Positions 49,846 to 58,783 of a stretch of 64,000 bases of DNA are shown here, piece by piece (the first letter of the stretch is position 1; every line of letters starts with the position of its first letter). A program made the position numbers and the translations under genes. The notes beneath the pieces are model-generated. The model had not been told where the DNA came from. It saw only the letters and a program-made list of their open reading frames with translations, and made no database searches. Source of the DNA: Marinobacter vulgaris (lineage in GTDB: Bacteria > Pseudomonadota > Gammaproteobacteria > Pseudomonadales > Oleiphilaceae); the NCBI RefSeq assembly GCF_003344045.1, contig NZ_QFWX01000006.1, forward strand, positions 310,001 to 374,000, read 5' to 3'.

Positions 49846-50742
49846 TCAGGCGCCTTTTTTCAGCTCTTCAATGCGGGCGTCTTTCTCGGCCCACAGCTCG
49901 CTGACCCAGCGCTGGAAATCAACGCGGACCTCGCGGTTATTCTGATAGTCCATGCCCAGAAACCGCCGGGGAATTTCCCGGGTGCGTATATCAATGATGA
50001 TTTTCTGCACCCGCCCGCACAGGTAGTCCCAGACCCCACACTTGCCTTCGGGGTAGACGATGGTCACATCCAGCATGGTATGCAGCGACTCGCCCATGGC
50101 CTCCAGTACAAAGGCGGTGCCACCGGCACGAGGTTTCAGCAGGTGTTTGTAGGGTGAATTCTGGTTTTTGTGCTTTGCCGGCGTCAGCCGTGTGCCTTCC
50201 ATGAAATTGAAGATCGTCACCGGGGTGTAGCGGAATTTTTCACAGGCGGCGCGGGTGGTTTCCACATCCCGGCCTTTCAGTTCCGGGCGGCGGGCAATCT
50301 GTTCCTTGGTGTGCCGCTGCATGAACGGAAAATCCAGAGCCCACCAGGCAATGCCCAGAAAAGGCACCCAGAAAAGCTGCTGTTTGAGGAAGAACTTGAG
50401 CAGAGGAATGCGGCTGTTCAGGGCGTGCTGGATGGCCGGAATGTCGGTCCAGCTCTGGTGATTGCAGGTCACGAAATACCAGTGCTCCCGGCTCAGGCCC
50501 TCGGCCCCGCGCACGTCCCACTCAATATCATGGAGCACATCGGCCAGCAGGTTGTTGAAACCGATCCACAGCCAGGCAATGCGATTGAGAACAATGGTGC
50601 AGGCCTTGCGAATGCGGGTGACCGGAATCACCAGCTTGATGATCGCAAAGACCATCAGAATCGGGAAAAGCCACAGGGTGTTCAACAGCACAAGCGCAAT
50701 TGCAAGCACACCTTTGACCGGTGCAGGCAAAAAACTGAGCAT
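49846..50742 (-). CDS. 1-acyl-glycerol-3-phosphate-type acyltransferase (YihG-like)
   Basis: A 298-residue PlsC-superfamily membrane acyltransferase. N-terminal hydrophobic helices are followed by the catalytic motif NHQSWTD (His95, Asp100) and FMEGTRLTP as the FPEGTR-type substrate motif. Length and the LDFPFMQRHTKEQIARRPELKG region resemble E. coli YihG, which places certain acyl chains at sn-2. The exact acyl preference is unknown. Its stop is three bases from that of the convergent LuxR gene. Confidence 0.9.
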   Translation of the reverse strand: MLSFLPAPVKGVLAIALVLLNTLWLFPILMVFAIIKLVIPVTRIRKACTIVLNRIAWLWIGFNNLLADVLHDIEWDVRGAEGLSREHWYFVTCNHQSWTDIPAIQHALNSRIPLLKFFLKQQLFWVPFLGIAWWALDFPFMQRHTKEQIARRPELKGRDVETTRAACEKFRYTPVTIFNFMEGTRLTPAKHKNQNSPYKHLLKPRAGGTAFVLEAMGESLHTMLDVTIVYPEGKCGVWDYLCGRVQKIIIDIRTREIPRRFLGMDYQNNREVRVDFQRWVSELWAEKDARIEELKKGA

Positions 50743-50789
50743 GGGCAGACGTCTCCGGAATACAGATCTCGGTGGTTATCAGGGCAGGA

Positions 50790-51719
50790 TTAACCTTCGC
50801 TGCCGGTGGCTTCATCGGTAAGGTCGGTCCGCAGGGCCTCTTCCTTGCTGGCGGAGGCAAGCTGCAGCAACTCCTGCTGACTGCTGTCGCGGACGCTGCG
50901 AAACTTCTCATCGTAGTAGGTCAGGTTGTTGTAGCTGATCATGCTCCTGATTTCCTTCACGTATTCCTCACCGCGCTCGGAGTAGTCAAGCAGCCCGGAG
51001 GCCAGGCTTGAGCCGCTGGCATATTCACCATTGTTGCGGGCCTGCAGGCGGACATCCCGAAGCTTCTGGTAGGCGGGGTGACGATTCAGGTTCTGGATAT
51101 AGGAGCGTACCGACAGATACGGCGAGTCGAAGTCGGCCACCTCATGGCTGGCGCCCTCAACGCGGCTCTGGGGCACCAGGCCGCAGCCTTTTGAGAAACA
51201 CCACTGGCCGAACAGATTATTACCGCGGCGGGCAAAGCGGGAAGTGCCCCAGGCGGATTCGTTGGCGGCCTGCGCCATGATCAGTGAGGGGGGAATCACA
51301 TCGAGGCGACGCTCCAGCAAACGGAACATATCATCGCTGCCGGGCTCCTCGTCCACCCGCAGGCGCTCGGCCTGGTTTTTCAGCCAGGTCAGCTCGGTCT
51401 GGCTGAACTGGTCTTTGTTGGCAAGGCTTTGCAGATACTCGCGTTCGATCAGGATACGGGAGTTCGCCAGCACGATGCGCGGGTACAGAAACGAGAAGAA
51501 CGCCGCCTTCTTTTCCGTGGTATCGCTGTAGGTGGAGAAGTCTGGCAGGTCACTCCTGGACCAGCGGGGCAGGGGTGGCAACTGGGCCAGCGCTATATCG
51601 GCTGTTTCGTCACTGTTGCTGTTACGGTCAAGGTCCGGGTCTGGTGTGTGCAATGCACCCCAGAAGCCAAACACCACCATCGGAAAAACCAGCAAAAACG
51701 CCCGCAGTCCAGAAGACAT
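50790..51719 (-). CDS. Bax-like glucosaminidase-domain protein
   Basis: A 309-residue protein with an N-terminal hydrophobic segment (FLLVFPMVVFGFWGAL) and a C-terminal glucosaminidase/flagellar-FlgJ-like domain: IMAQAANESAWGTSRFARRG carries the catalytic Glu, followed by NNLFGQWCF. It is expected to cut peptidoglycan in the periplasm. ATG at 51719 is chosen with GAGAGG just upstream; GTG at 51734 is in frame. It lies 47 nt before the acyltransferase on the same strand. Confidence 0.88.
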   Translation of the reverse strand: MSSGLRAFLLVFPMVVFGFWGALHTPDPDLDRNSNSDETADIALAQLPPLPRWSRSDLPDFSTYSDTTEKKAAFFSFLYPRIVLANSRILIEREYLQSLANKDQFSQTELTWLKNQAERLRVDEEPGSDDMFRLLERRLDVIPPSLIMAQAANESAWGTSRFARRGNNLFGQWCFSKGCGLVPQSRVEGASHEVADFDSPYLSVRSYIQNLNRHPAYQKLRDVRLQARNNGEYASGSSLASGLLDYSERGEEYVKEIRSMISYNNLTYYDEKFRSVRDSSQQELLQLASASKEEALRTDLTDEATGSEG

Positions 51720-51832
51720 AAAACCTCTCGTCACAGTTCACAAGATGACAATTATAACAGGTATTACGGCGACGTCGCCCCGGCGGTTTGGTGGCCGTCA
51801 GTCTGGCAGGGCTGGATTGGAAGGGTGTGAAC

Positions 51833-51856
51833 CCCGCCGATCGGGTGACCGGCGGG
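51833..51856 (-). terminator. Hairpin after the yfaZ-like gene
   Basis: CCCGCCG and CGGCGGG pair around a 10-nt loop between the yfaZ-like stop and the bax-like start. The minus-strand tail is GGTTCAC, without a U-run, so termination is uncertain. Confidence 0.4.
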
Positions 51857-51883
51857 TTGGACTATCGGTAGGTCAGGTGCCTG

Positions 51884-52438
51884 TCAGAAGAAGATCTTCA
51901 TGCCGGCGATGACGCCCTCGTCCAGATTGAGATCGCCGCGGCCATCAAAATCGGTATTGAGATAGCGGTAACCGGCGAACAGCTCGGCGTTACGGATCAC
52001 ACGGTAGCTGCCTCGCAGCTCCAGGCTGGTCATTTCGTCGGAATCGCCGAATGACAGAATGCTGGGCGCATAGTGAAGCCCGCCGGTGAACGACAGCCCG
52101 GGCACGTCGGGAACATTCACCGTGGCGAAACCGCCCAGGGCAACCGCGCCGCCGTCACGATCGTCATCATCCCAGCCGATCGCACGCAAACCCAGGCCTG
52201 CGGTGGTCGGCAGATTGCCAATTGCCGTGCGGCCCTGGGCGTGAAAATCCACGTTGCCAATATGGCGGCTGCCTTCGTGATAGGTATAACCGGTACCGAC
52301 CTGAATATCAGAGTTGGTATCGAAAAAATTCACCTGGCCCTTAACGGAGTCGCTGGTCAGGCTCAGGTCCGCGTCGGCAGCGAATACGGGGGCTGCCGCC
52401 AGGGACAGGACGATCAGAGGAATACGGGTCGCTTTCAT
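51884..52438 (-). CDS. YfaZ-family outer-membrane protein
   Basis: A 184-residue exported protein with a signal peptide (IPLIVLSLAAAPVFAA) and a predicted small beta-barrel ending IAGMKIFF with terminal Phe. Repeated strands such as VGTGYTYHEGSRHIGNVDF and LFAGYRYLNTDFDGRGDLNL match YfaZ-family proteins. Role unknown. It is monocistronic, flanked by 145 nt and 139 nt without other recognised features except the hairpin at 51833-51856. Confidence 0.85.
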   Translation of the reverse strand: MKATRIPLIVLSLAAAPVFAADADLSLTSDSVKGQVNFFDTNSDIQVGTGYTYHEGSRHIGNVDFHAQGRTAIGNLPTTAGLGLRAIGWDDDDRDGGAVALGGFATVNVPDVPGLSFTGGLHYAPSILSFGDSDEMTSLELRGSYRVIRNAELFAGYRYLNTDFDGRGDLNLDEGVIAGMKIFF

Positions 52439-52577
52439 TCTTCTACCTTCTCATTGATTGAGTGTAATCGGATCGGGTCTTACCCGCTTCAGCAGAGCGT
52501 TAACTGACTGAATAGTAACGGGTGGTCACAGTGGACTCAACTTAAAACGGGGTAAGGGATGGTGCAAATTAGAGGGC

Positions 52578-52766
52578 TCAGTGCGTTGTGTCATCGCCGC
52601 CCTGGTCGAGGTCATCGGGTGAGACGTTCTCAGCCGGCACGCGGTATTCTTCGTTGGCCCAGGCGCCAAGATCAATCAGCTTACAGCGTTCCGAGCAGAA
52701 AGGGCGAAAAGGATTGCTCTCATTCCATTCCACAGACTTTTTACAGGTGGGGCATTTTACGATCAT
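52578..52766 (-). CDS. yacG: DNA gyrase inhibitor YacG
   Basis: A 62-residue zinc protein that binds GyrB and blocks DNA binding. The zinc ligands are C5, C8, C24 and C28 in CPTCKK and FCSERC, and [14 protein letters not shown] is the family signature. The start at 52766 is set by this N-terminus. Usually it follows coaE at the pilD locus; here about 4.4 kb of other genes separate them. Confidence 0.95.
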   Translation of the reverse strand: MIVKCPTCKKSVEWNESNPFRPFCSERCKLIDLGAWANEEYRVPAENVSPDDLDQGGDDTTH

Positions 52767-52772
52767 GGTGGC

Positions 52773-52808
52773 CTTGTATTGACGGTATGACTTGTATTGA
52801 AGGTATGA
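52773..52808. repeat. Tandem 18-bp duplication upstream of yacG
   Basis: CTTGTATTGACGGTATGA is followed immediately by CTTGTATTGAAGGTATGA, 17 of 18 identical, just before the yacG start and after the sensor kinase stop. Confidence 0.75.
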
Positions 52809-52815
52809 ACGGTAA

Positions 52816-55179
52816 TCAGGTGGAAGCAGTTGCCTTGCAGTATTGTTCCAGAACCGCCCGTAGCATTTCAATATTGACAGGCTTGGCCACAAAGGAATCC
52901 ATGCCGGCCTCGCGGCAGTGCTCCTCGTCCTGCTCCATAGCGCTGGCGGTTAAAGCGACCACCGGCACCCGGCTGCGATTATGGTCCCTCTCCCACTGGC
53001 GCAGACGGCGCGTGGCCTCGAAGCCATCCATTCGCGGCATCATGCAGTCCATGAACACCAGGTCAAACGGATGCCACTGCCACAGGCTGGAGGCCGCCTC
53101 GCCGTCATTGGCGGTCATTACATCACAGCCCAGCTTCTCCAGTAGCCGGCGGGTGAGTGTGCGGTTGACCGGGTTGTCCTCCACCAACAGAACCTTCATG
53201 CGGCCACAGGGCAGCGCCTTGCGGCGGGTGTTATCGCTGACCGCTTGCAGGGAAAACCGGGTCAGGAACCGACGCTCGTCCCGGGCGGCATCCGCAAACA
53301 GCTGGTGCAGAATCGGCGTGAGACAGGATTCCCGCAGGGACTTGCTCAGAAACGCATCGGCGCCGGCCTGGCGGAAATGTTCGGCGTCGCCTCGCTGGGG
53401 ATTGGACGACAGGATCAGCAGCCGGGTATGGCTCCACTCCGGATTGCCGCGGATCTGGCGGCATAGCAGGTCGCTGTCCATATCCGGCACAAAGCCATCC
53501 AGGGCAATGGCGTCAAAGGGCTCCTGGGTATCCGAGGCCAGCCTCAGGGAGGTCAGTGCTTCGCCGGCGGATTTGACCGCTTCAATATCCAGCTCGTGGC
53601 GCGACAGCATCTCCAGGGTAATCTTGCGGGACAGTTCGTAGGAATCCACCACCAAAATGCGCTTGCCGCGGATCATGCTGGTATCCGGCCGGCTGCGATT
53701 AGCGCTTTCGGCGGCGACCGGGAGCGTCAACTCCATCCAGAAGGTGGAGCCATCCCCGGGTTTGCTCTCCAGATCCAGTGAGCCGTTCATCAGCTGGACC
53801 AACTGGCGGCAGATGGTCAGCCCCAGGCCGGCCCCCGGCAGCTGGCGCTGGAAGCGCTGGCCCAACTGAACGTAAGGCTCGTACACCAGCGGAATGTCCT
53901 CCGGGTTAATGCCAACCCCGGTATCTTCCACCGCGATCCGCAGCCGCACCTTGTCGTCTCGGCGGCCCAGCACCTCGATGCTGATCAGCACATGCCCGGA
54001 GTCGGTAAACTTGATGGCGTTGGAGGTCATGTTCAGCAACACCTGCCGCAGCCGTACCGGGTCACCCCGCAGCGCCCAGGGCAGGTTCTCGTCAATGCGC
54101 AGCTCCAGAGCCAGGCCCTTTTCCCGGGCCCGGGCGCCCAGCATGTGCACGAGATCGTTGAGGGTGTCCCGCAGATCAAAGGGGATATCCTCCAGCATCA
54201 GCTTGCCGGCTTCCATGCTGGAAATATCCAACAGGTCATTGATGATGGACGACAGGCTTTCGGAGGCATTGAGCAGGGTATGGACATACTCCCGCTGATC
54301 CTGATCCAGGGGCGTATCGGTCAGCAGGTTGGCGTAGCCCAGAACCGACTGCAGGGGAATTCGCAGTTCATGGCTGACATTGGCCAGAAACTGGCTCTTG
54401 GCGTGATTGGCGCGCACCGCCTCATCCCGCTCATCCTGGGACTGGATCGACGTCTGGCGCAGCGACCGGGTATCTTCCAGCAACTGCAGGCGCATGGTGT
54501 TCAGGGCCTGCTCTAGCTCGCTGAGTTCATCCCCGCGCTTGGGTGGCTTGCGCCGAAGCTGCAGCGGCTCAATCAGCGCATCCAGGTTCAGCCGCGCGGC
54601 GTAATCGGCAATGGTCTCGAGATGCCGCGACAGGGTGAGCCGGACAATCACCAGCAATCCCAGGGTGCCCAGCATCACGATCATCGACTGGAACAGCAGC
54701 GTCAGCAGGGCGCGGTCCATCAGCTCATTATAAACCGTCTCCACCGACGAGGTGATCGTCAGGGTGCCCATGGCCTCGGGGTTGTTATTGGGCGTATCGA
54801 AAGACGTGCGATCAAAAACGAGGGGGAAAGACCGGGAAATCACCCGGCCCTCCGGGTAGGTGCCGGTATTGAACTCTTCACCGGTGGCGGTGATCACCCG
54901 CGCGTGCTGGATAACCGGAATAGCACGCATGTCGTCCAGGCTGTTGGCCACCTCGCTGTAGTTCATCAGCCAGAGGTTATTGCTCATGGCCCCGGAAACC
55001 AGCTCGGCCGCGCGCTCCTGGGTGCTTTTTAGCTCCGACTTTCGGCGCTCGAATTCGCCAATCATCTGAACGCCTGTTGCTGCCAGCGAAAGAATAAGGC
55101 TGAACAGCAGAACATAAACCAGCAGCCTGGCAGCCAGTGGCCGTACACCTATTCGTCTGAACAACCGGATCGGAGGCAA
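52816..55179 (-). CDS. Hybrid sensor histidine kinase with two receiver domains
   Basis: A 787-residue inner-membrane kinase. Transmembrane helices at about 19-40 and 157-180 bracket a periplasmic sensor domain, followed by a HAMP-like linker and a HisKA domain with phospho-His270 in [10 protein letters not shown]. The ATPase domain shows [17 protein letters not shown] and GAGLGLTI. Receiver 1 keeps the acceptor Asp (ALDGFVPDM) and Lys (LSKS) but has VVDS instead of the usual acidic pair. Receiver 2 ([19 protein letters not shown]) is complete. No HPt domain or adjacent response regulator. The start is TTG at 55179 with AGGGA 8 nt upstream. Confidence 0.93.
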   Translation of the reverse strand: MPPIRLFRRIGVRPLAARLLVYVLLFSLILSLAATGVQMIGEFERRKSELKSTQERAAELVSGAMSNNLWLMNYSEVANSLDDMRAIPVIQHARVITATGEEFNTGTYPEGRVISRSFPLVFDRTSFDTPNNNPEAMGTLTITSSVETVYNELMDRALLTLLFQSMIVMLGTLGLLVIVRLTLSRHLETIADYAARLNLDALIEPLQLRRKPPKRGDELSELEQALNTMRLQLLEDTRSLRQTSIQSQDERDEAVRANHAKSQFLANVSHELRIPLQSVLGYANLLTDTPLDQDQREYVHTLLNASESLSSIINDLLDISSMEAGKLMLEDIPFDLRDTLNDLVHMLGARAREKGLALELRIDENLPWALRGDPVRLRQVLLNMTSNAIKFTDSGHVLISIEVLGRRDDKVRLRIAVEDTGVGINPEDIPLVYEPYVQLGQRFQRQLPGAGLGLTICRQLVQLMNGSLDLESKPGDGSTFWMELTLPVAAESANRSRPDTSMIRGKRILVVDSYELSRKITLEMLSRHELDIEAVKSAGEALTSLRLASDTQEPFDAIALDGFVPDMDSDLLCRQIRGNPEWSHTRLLILSSNPQRGDAEHFRQAGADAFLSKSLRESCLTPILHQLFADAARDERRFLTRFSLQAVSDNTRRKALPCGRMKVLLVEDNPVNRTLTRRLLEKLGCDVMTANDGEAASSLWQWHPFDLVFMDCMMPRMDGFEATRRLRQWERDHNRSRVPVVALTASAMEQDEEHCREAGMDSFVAKPVNIEMLRAVLEQYCKATAST

Positions 55180-55219
55180 GGCACGTATCCCTGTGTCGAA
55201 AAAACAACCGATCAGCAGT

Positions 55220-55966
55220 TTAACAGACCGTTAGCACTTCGACACGTTCCTGTGAATCGCCGTGCACAAAGCGAAAACGCACATTCAGATCGTACAAATG
55301 CGCCCCGTAAATCCGCGCCTCGTCCCGCCCCCGCCGAAACGACGGCCGCGGATCGTAACTCACCACATCCTCGATCAGCGCCCGCAAATCCGGGTAGCGC
55401 TCCACCGATAACGCCGCAAGCTGCGCCTCCGCCTCCTCCAGAAACACCACCGGCAACCGCTCCGTCGGCGCCGAATCCGCCCAGCCCAAAGTCGCCTCCG
55501 GCACCGAATCCGCAAACGGCAGATACGGCTTGATATCCAGAATCGGCGTACCGTCAATCAGATCATGATCCCGGATCCGCAACACCAGATGCCCGCCATC
55601 ATCCCGGCAAAGCCCCTCATTGCGAACCACCGACAACCCCAGACTGTTAGGCCGAAACGGCGACCGACTGGCAAACACCCCAATTTTTTTGTTGCCCCCC
55701 AGCCGTGGAGGCCGAACCACCGGCCGCCACTCCGCCCGCACCGCCTCATGAAACTGAAACGTCAGCCACAAATGACTCGCCGTCTCCAGACCTCGAAACG
55801 CATCCTCCCGATCGAAGGGCGATTGGATTACCAGGTCTGCATGGGCATACCGGGTCAACCCCGGCTGGCGCGGTACCCCGAACTTGTCACGGAAACACGA
55901 CCGGGTAATAGCAATCGGTGTGAGGGTCAAAGCCTCAACGGCGGGACGGGAAGGGTGACGGCTCAT
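55220..55966 (-). CDS. trmO: tRNA (N6-threonylcarbamoyladenosine(37)-N6)-methyltransferase TrmO
   Basis: A 248-residue TsaA/YaeB-family SAM enzyme that methylates t6A37 of tRNA(Thr). The N-terminal beta-barrel domain has KFGVPRQPGLTRYAHADLV and IGVFASRSPFRPNSLGLSVV, with DIKPYLPFADSVPEA closing the SAM site. A C-terminal extension ends VEVLTVC. It lies 40 nt before the kinase and may be co-transcribed with it. Confidence 0.95.
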   Translation of the reverse strand: MSRHPSRPAVEALTLTPIAITRSCFRDKFGVPRQPGLTRYAHADLVIQSPFDREDAFRGLETASHLWLTFQFHEAVRAEWRPVVRPPRLGGNKKIGVFASRSPFRPNSLGLSVVRNEGLCRDDGGHLVLRIRDHDLIDGTPILDIKPYLPFADSVPEATLGWADSAPTERLPVVFLEEAEAQLAALSVERYPDLRALIEDVVSYDPRPSFRRGRDEARIYGAHLYDLNVRFRFVHGDSQERVEVLTVC

Positions 55967-55996
55967 AAGCGCTTTAGATAACTCGAGTTAGAGATT

Positions 55997-56096
55997 CAGA
56001 GGATGGGTCCTTCCAAAAATGTGCGGAGCCATGGATGGCGGAGCTCAAGCGTCACAGGGATGTGCTTGAGCGTGTTTTGGAAGGACCCATCCGCTG
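55997..56096 (+). ncRNA. TwoAYGGAY-like structured element A5
   Basis: Arms CAGAGGATGGGTCCTTCC and GGAAGGACCCATCCGCTG pair with one mismatch and extend through CCAAAA/TTTTGG. The core shares most of its sequence with A2, with GCCA-TGGA-TGGC and CACA-GGGA-TGTG hairpins. It lies between the trmO start and the stop of the secreted hypothetical gene. Confidence 0.65.
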
Positions 56097-56120
56097 AAGC
56101 TCGGCCGGGAAACAAACTAA

Positions 56121-57215
56121 TCAATAGGGCCTCTCAATACTGCCAGAAAAAAACATTTCGATCCGCAAAACCAGTGACGCCTGATCCTTGAAGCTTTCAT
56201 CCCGCGGAAACTCCAACGCCGGAATCACCTCCGCAAACAGCCAGTCACTGTGCAACCGATACCGGTACGTCACATCCGCAAATACCGACGTCGTCCGCCA
56301 ACCCGGCTTGCTCTCACCCAGAACCCCCACCCGCGGATTAATGGTAGAGCGGTTATTGATGCGTTTGTAAAAATTCGCCGTCTGGGACAGCTCAAACTTG
56401 CGTTCATCGTGAACCCACTCTGCCTCTGAAGACAGCAGCGTATTCCAGCCATTGCCCAGGTCACGCCCGGCACCAAACCACGACCGCGTACCCCAGCCAT
56501 CCTGATGGAAATAATACACCCGCTGCTCCACACCCAGCTTCCAGTCCTCGCCCGGCTGCCATTCCTTCTCTGCTTTTGCACGCCAGAACGCATCCGGCGG
56601 CAGTCGCAGGCGTACACCAAAATCGTTGCTCAGATTGATCGCATCCCCGACAGTCGTTAGATAACGGAACGCACCCGTGGCCTCGGTTTCACTGCGCTCA
56701 TCCTCCGTCAGCTGCCGGTTCCGTCGACGCTCAGAGAGGGGGATCAGCTCATCGCTCTCGCTCTCGATCACCAGCTTCAGCTTTTCTTCGACCGTGGGAA
56801 CCTCCAGCCGGAACCGAACCTCGGGATCGAACTGGGCCAGATCGCCATATTCCGATTCGGTGGCGAACCCGATCCGCAGGTAGCTCTCGTTATCCGGCAA
56901 CGCCTGGTTGCTGCCTGAAAGCGTGCGGTCCGCCCATTCCCCCAGGGCCTGAACCCGGTCGCCGTGGCCCCGCTCCTGGGTCAGCACCCAGTTACTGAAT
57001 TCCAGCCAATAGGAATCCCTGGGCTCGGCCCAGTATTCGCCGGGTGAGAAGGTAAAAAATGACGGCGGCAGGTTTTCCGGCCCCAGCACATCCGGCACTG
57101 ACGGGTCATCTATGGAAAACATCCGGTCCTGTGCCGTGGACATGCCGGGAACTGAGACAAGCAAGGCAACACAGACGCGGAAAAAAGGGCGGAAACGACG
57201 AATGCTAGCTGCCAA
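56121..57215 (-). CDS. Unrecognised secreted protein, probably outer-membrane
   Basis: I do not recognise this family. TTG at 57215 is the only start that gives a full signal peptide (MAASIRRFRPFF, then VCVALLVSVPG and STAQ) and it has GGTGG just upstream; it overlaps the coaE end by 11 nt. The frame is open further up inside coaE but makes no sense there. The mature 364-residue protein has amphipathic strands with regularly spaced aromatic residues (WKLGVEQRVYYFHQDGWG, ANFYKRINN) and ends near VLRIEMFFSG, suggesting a beta-barrel. Its coupling to coaE says little about role. Confidence 0.75.
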   Translation of the reverse strand: MAASIRRFRPFFRVCVALLVSVPGMSTAQDRMFSIDDPSVPDVLGPENLPPSFFTFSPGEYWAEPRDSYWLEFSNWVLTQERGHGDRVQALGEWADRTLSGSNQALPDNESYLRIGFATESEYGDLAQFDPEVRFRLEVPTVEEKLKLVIESESDELIPLSERRRNRQLTEDERSETEATGAFRYLTTVGDAINLSNDFGVRLRLPPDAFWRAKAEKEWQPGEDWKLGVEQRVYYFHQDGWGTRSWFGAGRDLGNGWNTLLSSEAEWVHDERKFELSQTANFYKRINNRSTINPRVGVLGESKPGWRTTSVFADVTYRYRLHSDWLFAEVIPALEFPRDESFKDQASLVLRIEMFFSGSIERPY

Positions 57216-57807
57216 AAGCCACCATAAACTGCTTGTGTAGTTCTTCGACGCGGCGCTCAACCTCAGCAGAGGGCCGATTATTGTCCACCACCTCATCCGC
57301 ACGCTGCAGCCGCTGTTCCCGGGAAATCTGTGCATCAATAATCCGCTGAACCTGATCCCTGGCATTGTCATCCCTGGCCATCGTTCTCTCAATCTGGACA
57401 TCCACCGGGACATCCACCACAACCACCTTATCCACCAGTTGGTGCTGGTCTGTCTCCAGCAACAACGGCGACACCAGCAACACATAGGGCAGGGCATAGT
57501 CCGCCGGGTGCAGCTGGCGCACCAATTCCTCGCGAATCACCGGGTGTAACACCCCCTCCAGCCAGGCCCGCTCCGCCGGGGCATCAAACACAACCCCTCG
57601 CAGAGCCGCCCGATCCAAGCCGCCGTCCGGCAGCAGGATACCACGCCCAAAATGCTCCGCAATCTGTTCCAGCGCCGGCATACCCGGCTCCACTACCTCA
57701 CGGGCAACGTCATCGGCGTCAACCCAATGCACGCCCAGAGCGCCAAACATCCGCGCGACCGTGGATTTTCCAGAGCCGATTCCGCCGGTAAGGCCAACAA
57801 CTGCCAT
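57205..57807 (-). CDS. coaE: Dephospho-CoA kinase
   Basis: A 200-residue kinase for the last step of CoA synthesis. P-loop GGIGSGKS at residues 8-15, then VDADDVAREVV and the lid region ERTMARDDNARDQVQRIIDAQ. The start at 57807 shares one base with the pilD stop (TGATG), the common pilD-coaE arrangement. Confidence 0.97.
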   Translation of the reverse strand: MAVVGLTGGIGSGKSTVARMFGALGVHWVDADDVAREVVEPGMPALEQIAEHFGRGILLPDGGLDRAALRGVVFDAPAERAWLEGVLHPVIREELVRQLHPADYALPYVLLVSPLLLETDQHQLVDKVVVVDVPVDVQIERTMARDDNARDQVQRIIDAQISREQRLQRADEVVDNNRPSAEVERRVEELHKQFMVAFGS

Positions 57808-58682
57808 CAAACCCCCAAATACCCGTACCAGGCTGCCAGAATCTCCGCGCCGAACCACAAGCAAAGCAACCCCGCCGCCGCCAGATAGGGCCCAAACGGA
57901 ATCGGCACCTCACGCCCGTGCTTGCGGAACACCATCAGACTGATCCCCACAACCGCACCAACAATTGACGACAACAAGATCACCGCCGGCAGCAACTGCC
58001 ACCCCAGCCAGGCCCCGAGCGCCGCCAGCAACTTAAAATCACCGTGGCCCATACCTTCCTTGCCAGTTACCAGCTTGAACAACCAGTACACTGACCAGAG
58101 CGATAGATACCCGGCCACAGCCCCCCAGAAGGCACTGTTAAAGTCAGTCAGCAACCCGAAATAATTCAGAATCAGCCCCAGCCACATCAACGGCAAGGTG
58201 ATGCTGTCCGGCAACAACTGAGTATCGAAATCAATCACCGTCAGCGCAATCAGCCCCCACACCAGCACCAACGCCCACAACGCCGCTTCCGTCGGCCCCA
58301 TGACAAAAACCGTCACCACCGAAAACAGTGCTGTTACCGCCTCAATCATCGGATAACGCGGCGAAATCCGGGTCTTGCAGGACGCACACCTGCCACCCAG
58401 TACCAGATAACTGATCACCGGAATATTTTCCCAGGCACGAATCTTATGGCCACAAGAGGGGCAGGTGGAAGCCGGGGAGGAAAGCGTAATCCTCTCTTCC
58501 TCCTTGCGCTGCCCCTCAGGAAGCTCCAGAAACTCCTCACACTGGCAACGCCAGTCCTGCTGCATCATCTTGGGCAGGCGCAGGATGACGACGTTGAGGA
58601 AGCTGCCTATGCAGAGGGAGAAGAGGGTGACTACGGTGTAGAGGAGCCATGGGGTGTCGAGAAGTGGAGCTAGGTTTGGCAT
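57807..58682 (-). CDS. pilD: Prepilin peptidase / N-methyltransferase PilD
   Basis: A 291-residue bifunctional inner-membrane aspartyl protease that cleaves prepilins after Gly and N-methylates the new Phe1. Cytoplasmic zinc cysteines C74, C77, C99 and C102 lie in CPSCGHKI and CASCKTRI. Catalytic aspartates are in VIDFDTQLLPD and GMGHGDFKLL. About seven transmembrane helices. Part of pilB-pilC-pilD-coaE. Confidence 0.97.
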   Translation of the reverse strand: MPNLAPLLDTPWLLYTVVTLFSLCIGSFLNVVILRLPKMMQQDWRCQCEEFLELPEGQRKEEERITLSSPASTCPSCGHKIRAWENIPVISYLVLGGRCASCKTRISPRYPMIEAVTALFSVVTVFVMGPTEAALWALVLVWGLIALTVIDFDTQLLPDSITLPLMWLGLILNYFGLLTDFNSAFWGAVAGYLSLWSVYWLFKLVTGKEGMGHGDFKLLAALGAWLGWQLLPAVILLSSIVGAVVGISLMVFRKHGREVPIPFGPYLAAAGLLCLWFGAEILAAWYGYLGV

Positions 58683-58732
58683 TACTTATCCGGGTTGGGG
58701 AACGTTGGAAGCGGTGAGGGAAGTCAGGTTTG

Positions 58733-58766
58733 TTGGATTAGGCCCCTATGAGAGGCCGTAATCCGG
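58733..58766. repeat. Short inverted repeat C, copy 4
   Basis: TTGGATTAGGCC and GGCCGTAATCCGG pair around CCTATGAGA in the 101-nt gap between pilC and pilD. Confidence 0.55.
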
Positions 58767-58783
58767 CAGCAGAACCAGACAAA

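Noticed and set aside
56121-57497. Long N-terminal extension of the secreted hypothetical protein into coaE
   Set aside because: The extension is Trp/Arg/Met-rich out-of-frame coaE sequence; the TTG start with signal peptide is far more plausible.
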